Shown here in pieces: positions 17,222-25,170 of a stretch of 64,000 nt of DNA. The stretch's first letter is position 1, and every line of letters begins with the position of its first letter. Under the pieces are notes generated by a model. The model searched no databases. It saw only the letters and a program-made list of their open reading frames with translations, and was not told the DNA's origin. Position numbers and translations under genes: made by a program. Origin of the DNA: Bacillus rubiinfantis (GTDB lineage Bacteria; Bacillota; Bacilli; Bacillales; Cytobacillaceae); NCBI GenBank assembly GCA_000752035.1, contig CCFE01000023.1, positions 62,001-126,000 of the forward strand. The letters are read 5' to 3'.

Positions 17222-18895
17222 TTATTCTTCCGACAGCATTGGCATGTGGATGCCTTTTTCCTTTGCCGTTTTAATTGCCAAATCATAACCGGCATCAGCG
17301 TGGCGGACAACTCCCATTCCTGGGTCAGTCGTTAAAACACGCTGTAGACGAACTTCAGCTTCCTTCGTTCCGTCAGCAACTATTACCATTCCCGCATGTT
17401 GAGAATAGCCCATACCGACGCCACCGCCGTGGTGCAGCGACACCCAGCTGGCACCACCAACAGCATTGATCAACGCATTTAAAATTGGCCAGTCAGATAC
17501 TGCGTCACTGCCATCTTTCATCGCTTCGGTCTCCCGGTTTGGCGAGGCAACCGAGCCGGCATCTAAATGATCACGGCCAATAACAATTGGAGCAGATACG
17601 TCACCAGATGCCACCATGTCATTAATCAACTTTCCAAATCGAGCACGATCTCCGTATCCTAACCAACAAATCCGCGCCGGCAATCCTTGAAAAGCAATTT
17701 TCTCCTGAGCCATTCTAATCCATTTGCATAGATGCTCATCATCTTTAAATTCGCGCAATAATGCTTCATCAATTTTGCGGATATCTTCAGGGTCTCCCGA
17801 CAGCGCAGCCCAGCGGAAAGGCCCTTTGCCCTCACAAAATAATGGCCTGATATAGGCAGGAACAAATCCCGGAAAATCAAAGGCATTTTCGATCCCTTCA
17901 TCCTTGGCAACTTGGCGGATATTGTTTCCGTAATCAAAAGTTACCGCGCCTTTTTGCTGCATTGTAAGCATTGCCTTTACATGTGTCGCCATGCTTTGCT
18001 TCGCCAGCCTCACATATTTTTCCGAGTTCGCCTTTCGTAATTCACTCGCCTCCGCCAATGTAAGCCCCACTGGAATATAGCCATTTAATGGATCATGAGC
18101 TGACGTTTGATCTGTTAAAACATCAGGAATAAAACCTTTTTCCAGCATCTTTGGTAAGATTTCTGCTGCATTACCCAACAATCCAATCGATAACGCCTTT
18201 CCAGCCAGCTTTGCTTCCTGGGCCATCCGTAATGCATCATCTAAGTCCGCTGTTTTCACATCAAGATATCTTGTCGCAATGCGGCGATCAATCCGGGTTT
18301 CGTCGACTTCAACGGCAATACACACCCCATCATTCATCGTCACCGCAAGCGGTTGCGCCCCGCCCATACCGCCAAGCCCCGCTGTCAAGGTAATCGTATG
18401 TTTTAATGTACCGCCATATTCCTGACGGGCAAGTTCAGCAAATGTCTCATATGTTCCTTGAACAATCCCTTGACTGCCGATATAAATCCAGCTGCCAGCC
18501 GTCATTTGTCCATACATGATTAAGCCTTTTTTGTCTAGCTCGTGAAAATGTCCCCAATTGGCCCAAGCAGGTACTAGATTTGAGTTGGCGAGCAATACCC
18601 GAGGAGCGTCCTTATGTGTTTTCCACACCACCACTGGCTTACCTGATTGGATTAATAAAGTTTCATCATCTTTCAATTGCAGAAGCGTTTTCACAATTGC
18701 GTCAAATGATTCCCAGTTACGCGCAGCCTTGCCGATCCCGCCATAAACTACTAAATCCTCTGGTCGCTCAGCTACCTCCGGATCCAGGTTATTGAAAAGC
18801 ATTCTTAATGCTGCTTCTTGAATCCAGCCCTTTGCATGTAATTCAGTACCTCGATAATGCTTAAGAATCCGTTGCTTATCTGTCTTCATTCCCAT
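17222..18895 (-). CDS. hutU: Urocanate hydratase
   Basis: A 557-residue NAD-dependent enzyme converting urocanate to imidazolone propionate. Family hallmarks are YGQMTAGSWIYIGSQGI, LTAGLGGMGGAQPLAVTMN for NAD binding, DQTSAHDPLNGYIPVG, PGFVPAYIRPLFCEGKGPFR and the active-site Cys in ARICWLGYGDR. The ATG at 18895 lies 9 nt after GGAGGA; a TTG three codons upstream overlaps that site and is rejected. It heads hutU-hutI-hutG. Neither hutH nor hutP is present next to it. An AT-rich dyad, CAATTTATAATTAGATAAATAATTG in two halves (18916-18940), sits in the leader around a TATAAT. Confidence 0.96.
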   Translation of the reverse strand: MGMKTDKQRILKHYRGTELHAKGWIQEAALRMLFNNLDPEVAERPEDLVVYGGIGKAARNWESFDAIVKTLLQLKDDETLLIQSGKPVVVWKTHKDAPRVLLANSNLVPAWANWGHFHELDKKGLIMYGQMTAGSWIYIGSQGIVQGTYETFAELARQEYGGTLKHTITLTAGLGGMGGAQPLAVTMNDGVCIAVEVDETRIDRRIATRYLDVKTADLDDALRMAQEAKLAGKALSIGLLGNAAEILPKMLEKGFIPDVLTDQTSAHDPLNGYIPVGLTLAEASELRKANSEKYVRLAKQSMATHVKAMLTMQQKGAVTFDYGNNIRQVAKDEGIENAFDFPGFVPAYIRPLFCEGKGPFRWAALSGDPEDIRKIDEALLREFKDDEHLCKWIRMAQEKIAFQGLPARICWLGYGDRARFGKLINDMVASGDVSAPIVIGRDHLDAGSVASPNRETEAMKDGSDAVSDWPILNALINAVGGASWVSLHHGGGVGMGYSQHAGMVIVADGTKEAEVRLQRVLTTDPGMGVVRHADAGYDLAIKTAKEKGIHMPMLSEE

Positions 18896-19061
18896 GTTTC
18901 CCAATCCTCCAATTTCAATTATTTATCTAATTATAAATTGAAAATATTTTGAAAAATAGCAGGAATTCATAAGATAATCAGTAATTTTTTTAGATAAGAT
19001 AAAGTTTTTAAAATATCAAGGACCATACAATAGTATTTTTTATTGAATAGTAGTATTTTTT

Positions 19062-19093
19062 TTATAAAATAAAACCCCAGTATATCCGGGGAA
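19062..19093 (-). terminator. Terminator of the AraC-type regulator gene
   Basis: CCCC (19075-19078) pairs with GGGG (19088-19091) with further pairing inward (CCGGATATACTGG on the minus strand), followed by TTTTATTTTATAAAAAAAA. It lies 8 bp after the stop. Confidence 0.75.
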
Positions 19094-19100
19094 ACTTACC

Positions 19101-20591
19101 TTATTCATCAGTTGGTTTATATTTACGGAATTCTCGCGGGGACATCCCGATTCTGTCCTTGAAGATCCTGCTAAAATAGTTTGCATCTTGATAACCTACA
19201 AGAATTGCAATCTCTCTAATTGGCTTACTCGATTCCAGCAATAATCGTTTTGCTTCCTTCATTCTCATATTGGTCAATACATTCGTAAAACTTGAACCGG
19301 TTTTTGTCAATAATAGATGGCTGAAATAGGCTGGATTCCGCTCTACATAGTGAGCAACATCATCCAGTTTAAGCTCGTTTTTGGTGAAATGAGCCTCCAT
19401 GTATGCGAGTCCTCGTTCAATCGGATCTTGTTTAAGAGAACTGGTACTATTCTTAACTCCAGTAAAAATTTTCTGAATAAACAAGATAAGATTTTGTACC
19501 GTCCGATACAGAACTCGATCATATAATATCGAATCAAAAATCGTCCGGTACTCACGTTCAAAAACAGGCATAAGCTCTAAATGGTAGGTCTTCATAAACC
19601 TTCTTATTTGCGCAAGAATACTTGTAAGCCGAATTCTAACCAGTCCTGGATCAGGGTAAGGAGCAGATAAATGGAGGAATTCCTCATAAAGCCAGTTTTT
19701 AATATTGTTATTTTCAAAGTTTGTTAACATGTTAATCCATGTCCGCTGTTCAGGTGGGGTTAAAAATGGATCAATATGCTCCCAAGATACAACAGCTTCA
19801 AACTCTAGTACTTGTCGATAACCTTTATAATAGGTAAGCTCGAGAGTTTGCTGGATTTGTTGATATTTTTGCTTCAGCGGAACGTTTGGAGACAATTCTG
19901 CATGGAGGGCAATCGCCAGTGGCTCGGAAAATTCCTCCTCCCAGCGTCCCATCGCTTTTAAACATTGCTCTTTCATTGTTTGACACGTTTCGGAGAAGAG
20001 CATTAATATCAAATCACTTAGCGGAAACACAGCTTGAAGACCTTTAAAAGGATAATCTGACAAGAAGGAATGCAATGCTGAAAATGCTTCTTCATTCTGT
20101 ATTTGAAAGGCAGCCAGCTGAAAATTTTCATCTTTCAGTGACTGTTTCAAAAAAAAGGCCTCGTATATTTCATCTTTAAAAGTATTTGCACGAGTCATTT
20201 CGAACGGATCCACTTTTGCTTGCAGTTTCTGGGCTGCTTTTTGATATGCTGTTTTTACTTTGGTTGTTGAAAAAGGTTTAATGATTAAATCTAAAGCTTG
20301 CAAATCAATAGCGAGCCGTGCTTTCTCAAATGTTGCCTCCGCACTAGTTAAAACTAATACAGGTGAAAAAATATGTACCAGATTACGAAAAGAAATCCAA
20401 TCATCCTTATTTATCATATCAAGCTCTAACAGCACCACATCCGGGACCTTTTGTTCAAATAGCATGATAAACTCCTGAAAGTCTCCTGCAAGGAAAATAT
20501 TTTCCACAGGGATTGAAGATGACTTTAGCAGCCACTTCAACCCTTCACGCTCATTCAGATCCCGATCAGCAATTAGCCATTTTCCTACCAT
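19101..20591 (-). CDS. YesN-like response regulator with AraC DNA-binding domain
   Basis: A 496-residue protein with an N-terminal receiver domain (about 1-120: LIADRDLNEREGLKWLL, VLVLTSAEA, DLIIKPF), a long middle region, and a C-terminal AraC/XylS pair of helix-turn-helices (DDVAHYVERNPAYFSHLL and IREIAILVGYQDANYFSRIFK). The usual phospho-acceptor Asp in DVVLLDIxM is Glu here (DVVLLELDM), while the Thr and Lys of the switch are kept. The ATG at 20591 follows GGAGGGG. No histidine kinase is adjacent. It follows the ATP-grasp gene at 64 bp, probably in one operon. Confidence 0.88.
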   Translation of the reverse strand: MVGKWLIADRDLNEREGLKWLLKSSSIPVENIFLAGDFQEFIMLFEQKVPDVVLLELDMINKDDWISFRNLVHIFSPVLVLTSAEATFEKARLAIDLQALDLIIKPFSTTKVKTAYQKAAQKLQAKVDPFEMTRANTFKDEIYEAFFLKQSLKDENFQLAAFQIQNEEAFSALHSFLSDYPFKGLQAVFPLSDLILMLFSETCQTMKEQCLKAMGRWEEEFSEPLAIALHAELSPNVPLKQKYQQIQQTLELTYYKGYRQVLEFEAVVSWEHIDPFLTPPEQRTWINMLTNFENNNIKNWLYEEFLHLSAPYPDPGLVRIRLTSILAQIRRFMKTYHLELMPVFEREYRTIFDSILYDRVLYRTVQNLILFIQKIFTGVKNSTSSLKQDPIERGLAYMEAHFTKNELKLDDVAHYVERNPAYFSHLLLTKTGSSFTNVLTNMRMKEAKRLLLESSKPIREIAILVGYQDANYFSRIFKDRIGMSPREFRKYKPTDE

Positions 20592-20655
20592 CGTTTTCCC
20601 CTCCACTCCCACTTTACCATAGATTAGCTCCCGCGCACCACGGTGTTGCAGCAAG

Positions 20656-21708
20656 CTATCCATGATTTTCAAAGCTGCTGTGATGGATGATAATCTCTTT
20701 TTCAATATGGCTTGCCCGGATACCGAATATTGGTTTTAGCTGGTCTGGTTTAATTGCTTCGCCTAGTAGAATTTTAAGTGCCAAGTAAGGAAGATTAATG
20801 CCTGAAAGGCAACTGATATGCATTCCCCCGCTCATTCGAGGATTAATTTCCAGCAGCTTAGCTACTCCTTTGTTGCTGTATTTGACTTGAATATTAAAAA
20901 TATACGGTATTTTGTATTGCTGATGAAATGCATGAGCAAGTTGTATCAATTCTTGATGTTCCACAAGCTCCCGCACCCTTCCTTCACCTTTCATTCTCGG
21001 GATAGCAACCAATAATTTGTCTTCAGATGCAAGACAATCAATACTATATTCTCTGCCGTCCAAAAACTCCATGACCATCACATCGGGGAATATTTCCTGT
21101 TGAGACAGAATGTCACACGCATAATTGAATGGTATACGAAAACTTGTACCATGAGACAATAACTGCTCCACCGAATCTATCGCATCCTTAATAACCCGAA
21201 AGCCGTTAGCACCTTCGCCAATCACTGGTTTAAAACAGACTTGATGACCTTTTTCCTTTAAAACTTTGTAAGCGAGTTTAAAATCACAAACATTATTAAC
21301 AACAAAATGATCTGGTATTGAAAAAATGGCACCGTTAGCACTATTTAGCAACGCTTGATAAGTTGCTGCTTTGTTATCCATCATTTCCATTAACTGTGCG
21401 TTTGGGCAAACAAGTACTTTAACACCAAGTGCTTCAAATTCGGATAAACGTTTTGCGATTAAAACATTTTCCATTCTTGGAATAAAGATGTCAATTCCCT
21501 GTGTTTTACATACTTCAAGACAATAATCAACATAAGCTTCACCCGTTAGCGGGGGCTCCTCGAAAGCAACATCACAATATTGCAAATACAGCGCATCCTT
21601 ACTAGGGTGACTTCCATATATGATATATTTCCGCTTGTCCTCGTTGTTTCGTATCATATCGATGTAGTGTAAAACAGTTGTAAACCACCGATTAAACCAA
21701 ATCTTCAT
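20656..21708 (-). CDS. ATP-grasp ligase, CarB-like, unknown substrate
   Basis: A 350-residue ATP-grasp protein. It has a preATP-grasp region (IIYGSHPSKDALYLQYCDVA, DIFIPRMENVLIAKRL), then the ATP-binding core VCFKPVIGEGANGFRVI, VMEFLDGREYSIDC and the metal-binding EINPRMSGGMHISCLSGIN. This layout is that of carbamoyl-phosphate-synthase-like ligases that form an acyl phosphate and an amide or thioester bond. The real substrate cannot be deduced. I use the ATG at 21708 because AAAGAGG is 6 nt before it; the ATG at 21714 abuts that site. It is expressed from the promoter at 21774-21801. Confidence 0.85.
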   Translation of the reverse strand: MKIWFNRWFTTVLHYIDMIRNNEDKRKYIIYGSHPSKDALYLQYCDVAFEEPPLTGEAYVDYCLEVCKTQGIDIFIPRMENVLIAKRLSEFEALGVKVLVCPNAQLMEMMDNKAATYQALLNSANGAIFSIPDHFVVNNVCDFKLAYKVLKEKGHQVCFKPVIGEGANGFRVIKDAIDSVEQLLSHGTSFRIPFNYACDILSQQEIFPDVMVMEFLDGREYSIDCLASEDKLLVAIPRMKGEGRVRELVEHQELIQLAHAFHQQYKIPYIFNIQVKYSNKGVAKLLEINPRMSGGMHISCLSGINLPYLALKILLGEAIKPDQLKPIFGIRASHIEKEIIIHHSSFENHG

Positions 21709-21773
21709 GACCATCCTCTTTCATCTTTGATGTAGCGGGTTTTCATCTTCTATGCCGTTCTAAATGATGTATT

Positions 21774-21801
21774 ATTATAGCAAAAGAATAACCCAAAGCA
21801 A
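21774..21801 (-). promoter_or_regulatory. Extended -10 promoter for the ATP-grasp gene
   Basis: On the minus strand TTGCTT (21796-21801), a 16-bp spacer and TGCTATAAT (perfect -10 with TGn extension, 21774-21779) lie about 65 bp upstream of the start codon. Confidence 0.6.
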
Positions 21802-21902
21802 ATTTTGCTATTGTAATCGCTTATATAATATATCCAAATTCTCTGCTATTTACTTAAACTGTTTTTATAACTACATAATTTTATTATGTAAACCTTTTCG
21901 TA

Positions 21903-21934
21903 AATAAAAACGCCTCTGCAACTGCAGAAACGCA
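21903..21934 (-). terminator. Terminator of the flavodoxin gene
   Basis: TCTGCA/TGCAGA with flanking GCGTT/AGGCG on the minus strand is followed by TTTTTATTT. It lies 25 bp past the stop. Confidence 0.75.
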
Positions 21935-21958
21935 AAAATCTCAAGCAAAAAATTATAT

Positions 21959-22453
21959 TTAAACCAACACTTTCCGTGAATTAAATCGAGTAACAAACTC
22001 CATAATCGAAGCAATGTCCAGATTAGATTGATCTGTAACTACTCCATCAACTTTTTTTACAACCTGTCTTTCAAAAAAATTCATTTTTGACACAAGAAAT
22101 TCACCGCCAAATAGACCAAGTGCTACGGCATTCTTTCGCAGTTCTAGTGGAAAAGAATGATTAAACTGTTCAATGGCGATTTCGCCATCACGCATACAGC
22201 ATAAAAACAACCCTACATCCTTATCTAATAATTCTTCAAGATGTTTTCTCATAAACTGCTTAATCCGTCGTTGAATTTCCCCTGCATGAATAGAACCGCC
22301 AATAATCACTGCATCATATTCCTGCAGATTAAAAAAAATCTTATCTCTTTTAAGATCTACTGCCAGCACATCCCCGGCAATATTTTCACTTAATAAACCT
22401 ACAGCCTTTTCCGTTGTACCATGGGACGAGCAATACACAATTAACGTTTTCAT
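21959..22453 (-). CDS. Flavodoxin-domain protein (HemG/MioC-like)
   Basis: A 164-residue flavodoxin-fold protein. It starts MKTLIVYCSSHGTTEKAV, the phosphate-binding loop for FMN (S/T-x-x-G-x-T-x-x), followed by YDAVIIGGSIHAGEIQRRIKQF and VGLFLCCM. The GGSIHAG motif and size resemble the flavodoxin-like protoporphyrinogen oxidase HemG and related flavodoxin-domain proteins, so a redox role is likely, but the electron partner is unknown. It is monocistronic. A TATAAT on the minus strand precedes it, and its leader can form a hairpin followed by TTTTT near 22487-22520. Confidence 0.82.
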   Translation of the reverse strand: MKTLIVYCSSHGTTEKAVGLLSENIAGDVLAVDLKRDKIFFNLQEYDAVIIGGSIHAGEIQRRIKQFMRKHLEELLDKDVGLFLCCMRDGEIAIEQFNHSFPLELRKNAVALGLFGGEFLVSKMNFFERQVVKKVDGVVTDQSNLDIASIMEFVTRFNSRKVLV

Positions 22454-22602
22454 TATTTTGCCCTCCTAATATAATGGTTCGATTTAACGAAAAACCTAGC
22501 AGGTTCCCACCTGTTACCTATATTATATCGCGAAAATATTTGCTTTTTCAGGTTACAATTGGCAATATTATGACAAAATATTCCTTTCAATCTTTGAGCC
22601 AG

Positions 22603-22640
22603 ACTGAAAAGCCCTTCTCGGATGAGAAGAGCTCTTCAGT
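22603..22640 (-). terminator. Terminator of the aldehyde dehydrogenase gene
   Basis: AGCTCTTCTC pairs with GAGAAGGGCT (22624-22633 and 22610-22619, with one G-U) and the stem ends in TTTT on the minus strand. Outer bases ACTGAA/TTCAGT allow a longer stem that could also act on the plus strand. Confidence 0.7.
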
Positions 22641-22651
22641 TTTATAATATT

Positions 22652-24136
22652 CTAGTTTACAGAAACCCAGACACTCTTGACTTCAGTGTAGTTATTTAAC
22701 GCATAAGAGCCCATTTCGCGGCCAATTCCGGATTGTTTGTAACCGCCAAACGGAGAAGCAGCATCAAAGACATTATAGCAATTGACCCAAACAGTACCAG
22801 CACGCAGACGGTTCGCAATATAGTGGGCATTGGCAACGTCTCTTGTCCACACACCAGCTGCCAAGCCATATTGACTGCTGTTGGCACGATTAATTAACTC
22901 ATCGAGGTCCTCATAAGGCATGGCGGAAATAACTGGTCCAAAGATTTCTTCCTTGGCAATCGTCATTTCGTCACGTACATCAGCAAAAATCGTTGGCGAA
23001 ACAAAATAACCTTGTTCAAATGGCTTATCGCCACCGACCAATAATTCGGCTCCTTCATTTAGGCCCTTCTCGATGTACCCTAGTACTCGATTTTGCTGCT
23101 CGACGGATACAAGCGGACCGATTTGTGTATCAGCATGCAAACCAGCGCCCTGCTTGATTTGTTGGGCATGACTTACCATGTCAGACACAACATTGTCGAA
23201 CTGTTTTTTCTGAATGAATACTCTTGACCCGGCACAGCAAACCTGACCTTGGTTAAACATGACACCATTTAGGGCTCCTGGTATCGCTTTAGTCAAGTCA
23301 GCATCCGGAAGTATAATATTCGGTGATTTACCGCCTAGCTCAAGTGTGACCCGCTTTAATGTTTTCGCAGCGCGCTCCATAATTAACTTTCCGACTTCCG
23401 TTGATCCGGTAAAGGCAACTTTATCGACAAGCGGGTGGTCAACCAACGGCTGTCCAGCTGTTTCGCCAAATCCAGGAACAATATTGACGACTCCTGCAGG
23501 AAAACCTGCTTTTTCGATTAATTCTGCTAAGTATAAGGCTGACAAAGGTGTTTGCTCCGCCGGCTTTAACACGACGGTACACCCAGTCGCTAATGCTGCG
23601 CCCAGTTTCCACATCGCCATTAATAACGGGAAGTTCCACGGAATAATTTGACCGACGACACCCACCGCTTCATGACGTGTATAGTTAAAGAATGGGCCAT
23701 TAACTGGAATTGTTTGCCCAACAATTTTCGTTGCCCATCCTGCATAGTAACGCATATGTTCAATAGCAAGAGGAATATCCGCAGCAGTCGTTTCTCGTAT
23801 TGGTTTTCCATTATCTAACGTTTCTAATTGAGCTAGTTCCTCTCTATGTTCCTCCATCAGGTCGGCTAATTTATACATCAAGCGGCTGCGTTCAGCAGAG
23901 CCCAGTTTTGACCATGGTCCTTCGTCAAAGGCTTTTCTTGCAGCTTTTACTGCGCGATCAATATCTTCTGGTCCTGCCTCATATACAGCAGCCAGCACCT
24001 CACCAGTTGCGGGGTTATACGTATCAAATGTTTTTTGAGAGAGACTTTCAACAAATTGGCCATCAATGTACAGTTTCTTTTTCCCCAATAAAAATTTTTC
24101 TACTCGTTCCTTTAAATCGACTGCTACTTGACTCAA
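22652..24136 (-). CDS. NAD(P)-dependent aldehyde dehydrogenase (DhaS-like)
   Basis: A 494-residue enzyme of the ALDH superfamily that oxidises aldehydes to acids. It shows VVGQIIPWNFPLLMAMWKLG (cofactor-binding region), AFTGSTEVGKLIM, the catalytic Glu in VTLELGGKSPNI, the nucleophilic Cys in NQGQVCCAGSRVF, EEIFGPVISAMPY and the C-terminal ASPFGGYKQSGIGREMG. Length and sequence resemble DhaS of B. subtilis and class 1/2 ALDHs. The preferred aldehyde cannot be deduced. A perfect cre box 39 bp upstream indicates carbon catabolite repression, pointing to a catabolic or overflow role. Confidence 0.93.
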   Translation of the reverse strand: MSQVAVDLKERVEKFLLGKKKLYIDGQFVESLSQKTFDTYNPATGEVLAAVYEAGPEDIDRAVKAARKAFDEGPWSKLGSAERSRLMYKLADLMEEHREELAQLETLDNGKPIRETTAADIPLAIEHMRYYAGWATKIVGQTIPVNGPFFNYTRHEAVGVVGQIIPWNFPLLMAMWKLGAALATGCTVVLKPAEQTPLSALYLAELIEKAGFPAGVVNIVPGFGETAGQPLVDHPLVDKVAFTGSTEVGKLIMERAAKTLKRVTLELGGKSPNIILPDADLTKAIPGALNGVMFNQGQVCCAGSRVFIQKKQFDNVVSDMVSHAQQIKQGAGLHADTQIGPLVSVEQQNRVLGYIEKGLNEGAELLVGGDKPFEQGYFVSPTIFADVRDEMTIAKEEIFGPVISAMPYEDLDELINRANSSQYGLAAGVWTRDVANAHYIANRLRAGTVWVNCYNVFDAASPFGGYKQSGIGREMGSYALNNYTEVKSVWVSVN

Positions 24137-24174
24137 ATGTTCTTCCTCCCTTTCTAGAATCCTAGCAATGGAAA

Positions 24175-24188
24175 TGATAGCGTTTTCA
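24175..24188. promoter_or_regulatory. cre site (CcpA operator) for the aldehyde dehydrogenase
   Basis: TGAAAACGCTATCA on the minus strand matches the cre consensus TGWAANCGNTNWCA at every position. It is enclosed in a wider dyad GCAATG...CATTGC (24165-24191) and lies between the promoter and the start codon, a position for roadblock repression. Confidence 0.85.
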
Positions 24189-24199
24189 TTGCAATACCT

Positions 24200-24229
24200 A
24201 TCTTATCATGATAGGAAACTAGTATTCAA
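24200..24229 (-). promoter_or_regulatory. Probable sigma-A promoter of the aldehyde dehydrogenase
   Basis: TTGAAT (24224-24229), 18 bp, TAAGAT (24200-24205) on the minus strand, immediately upstream of the cre box. Confidence 0.45.
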
Positions 24230-24440
24230 GGAATAATTTTTATTATATTCTGAAAATTAACGACAGTATTTTTAGACATATTTTTTTAAACGATACTATT
24301 TCAAGGCAATGTGTCATTAAAGTCCATAATTTGAGTCTGAGTCCTATTTTTTCATTAGTTTTTGTATGGTAATCATTTACAAAGCGTAATAATTCTTGAG
24401 ATCGAAACATGCTTTTAAATTAAGAAATTTTAAGCTTACG

Positions 24441-24500
24441 AGAGTTATTTTTCCGTTTTTCGCGTTATTTCCCCGATTTCGGCGTATTTTTAGATTTTTC
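24441..24500. repeat. Three 20-bp imperfect tandem units
   Basis: Units at 24441-24460, 24461-24480 and 24481-24500 share the pattern (g/c)(a/g)(c/g)G(T)TATTTtYCCGtTTTC. The rest of 24230-24440 is AT-rich, and I see no gene or clear signal in it. Confidence 0.5.
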
Positions 24501-24504
24501 GACT

Positions 24505-24533
24505 TTGTTACCTAATACACATAGTGGTAAGAT
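24505..24533 (+). promoter_or_regulatory. Promoter of a short plus-strand transcript
   Basis: TTGTTA (24505-24510), a 17-bp spacer ending in TGG, and TAAGAT (24528-24533) make an extended -10 promoter that reads toward the small ORF and the terminator at 24784-24817. Confidence 0.5.
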
Positions 24534-24617
24534 ACTGACTATGTAATAGTTGCAGCCTTCTCGGCCAAAAAGTGGGGGATCCTTATCAATCAACTAAAAT
24601 TAACCTACACCAACAAT

Positions 24618-24770
24618 ATGGAAAAAGCAATGATAGGTGCTCATGGAGTTTGTTATGCCGATTACAGCAGAAAACTCGACGTAAGAATGAATGTAGAAAA
24701 GCGACGTGAACAAGACTATTTGAAAAGTCAGAGAATCTTATCAGCTATCGAAAAAAAACTACACTATTAA
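24618..24770 (+). CDS. Possible 50-residue small protein
   Basis: An ATG frame encodes a 50-residue basic, Cys-containing peptide beginning MEKAMIGAHGVCYADYSRKL and ending IEKKLHY. It lies between a promoter (24505-24533) and a strong terminator (24784-24817), so the stretch is very likely transcribed. The ribosome site is doubtful: a GTGGGGGAT block lies 36 nt upstream of the ATG, too far to serve it. A non-coding RNA is the alternative. I do not recognise the peptide. Confidence 0.4.
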   Translation: MEKAMIGAHGVCYADYSRKLDVRMNVEKRREQDYLKSQRILSAIEKKLHY

Positions 24771-24783
24771 TCATTGCGAAAAA

Positions 24784-24817
24784 AAGCGAATCCTTTCAAG
24801 TGGGATTGGCTTTTTTT
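24784..24817 (+). terminator. Terminator of the small plus-strand unit
   Basis: AAGC-AATCC pairs with GGATT-GCTT (one internal mismatch) over a loop TTTCAAGTG and is followed by seven Ts. Confidence 0.8.
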
Positions 24818-24956
24818 ATCTCTCTATATGTATATATTGATAAAAAGAAGGGCCATAATGATAAAAATATTGCTTTTCCCGTGCATATCATTCGCCATAA
24901 TGGTATTTCATCAGATATAATATCTTCAAATAATAATTGAAAGGTGTTGGTTTAAT

Positions 24957-25121
24957 TTGGCAAACCAAACTGAAGCTAAACAAAATCTCTCAGTAAACGC
25001 AACAATTTCTTTAAAAGGAATTGTAAAAGCCATTTTCAACGATACCATTCATGTGCAAATTGGCGGAAAAATCATCCCCATTCCTGCCTCTGAATTTTTT
25101 GTTGAAAAGCCTGCTCATTAA
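24957..25121 (+). CDS. Small protein, paralog of 26842-26997
   Basis: A TTG start with AAAGGTG upstream gives a 54-residue protein starting MANQTEAKQNLS. Residues 16-47 carry the core ISLKGIVKAIFNDT, IHVQIGGKIIPIPASEF, nearly identical to the protein at 26842. The core alternates hydrophobic and polar residues in three or four short strands with a GG turn, suggesting a small beta-barrel, which is my inference. No signal peptide or membrane segment. A TATAAT (24916-24921) lies upstream and a strong terminator follows directly. I do not recognise the family. Confidence 0.75.
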   Translation: MANQTEAKQNLSVNATISLKGIVKAIFNDTIHVQIGGKIIPIPASEFFVEKPAH

Positions 25122-25137
25122 TTGAATATAAACTATT

Positions 25138-25170
25138 TAGGGCCCATCACGAAAGATGGGCCTTTTCTTT
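25138..25170 (+). terminator. Terminator between the small gene and ywaC
   Basis: GGCCCATC (25141-25148) pairs perfectly with GATGGGCC (25155-25162) and is followed by TTTTCTTT on the plus strand. The convergent ywaC transcript also crosses this hairpin. Confidence 0.85.
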
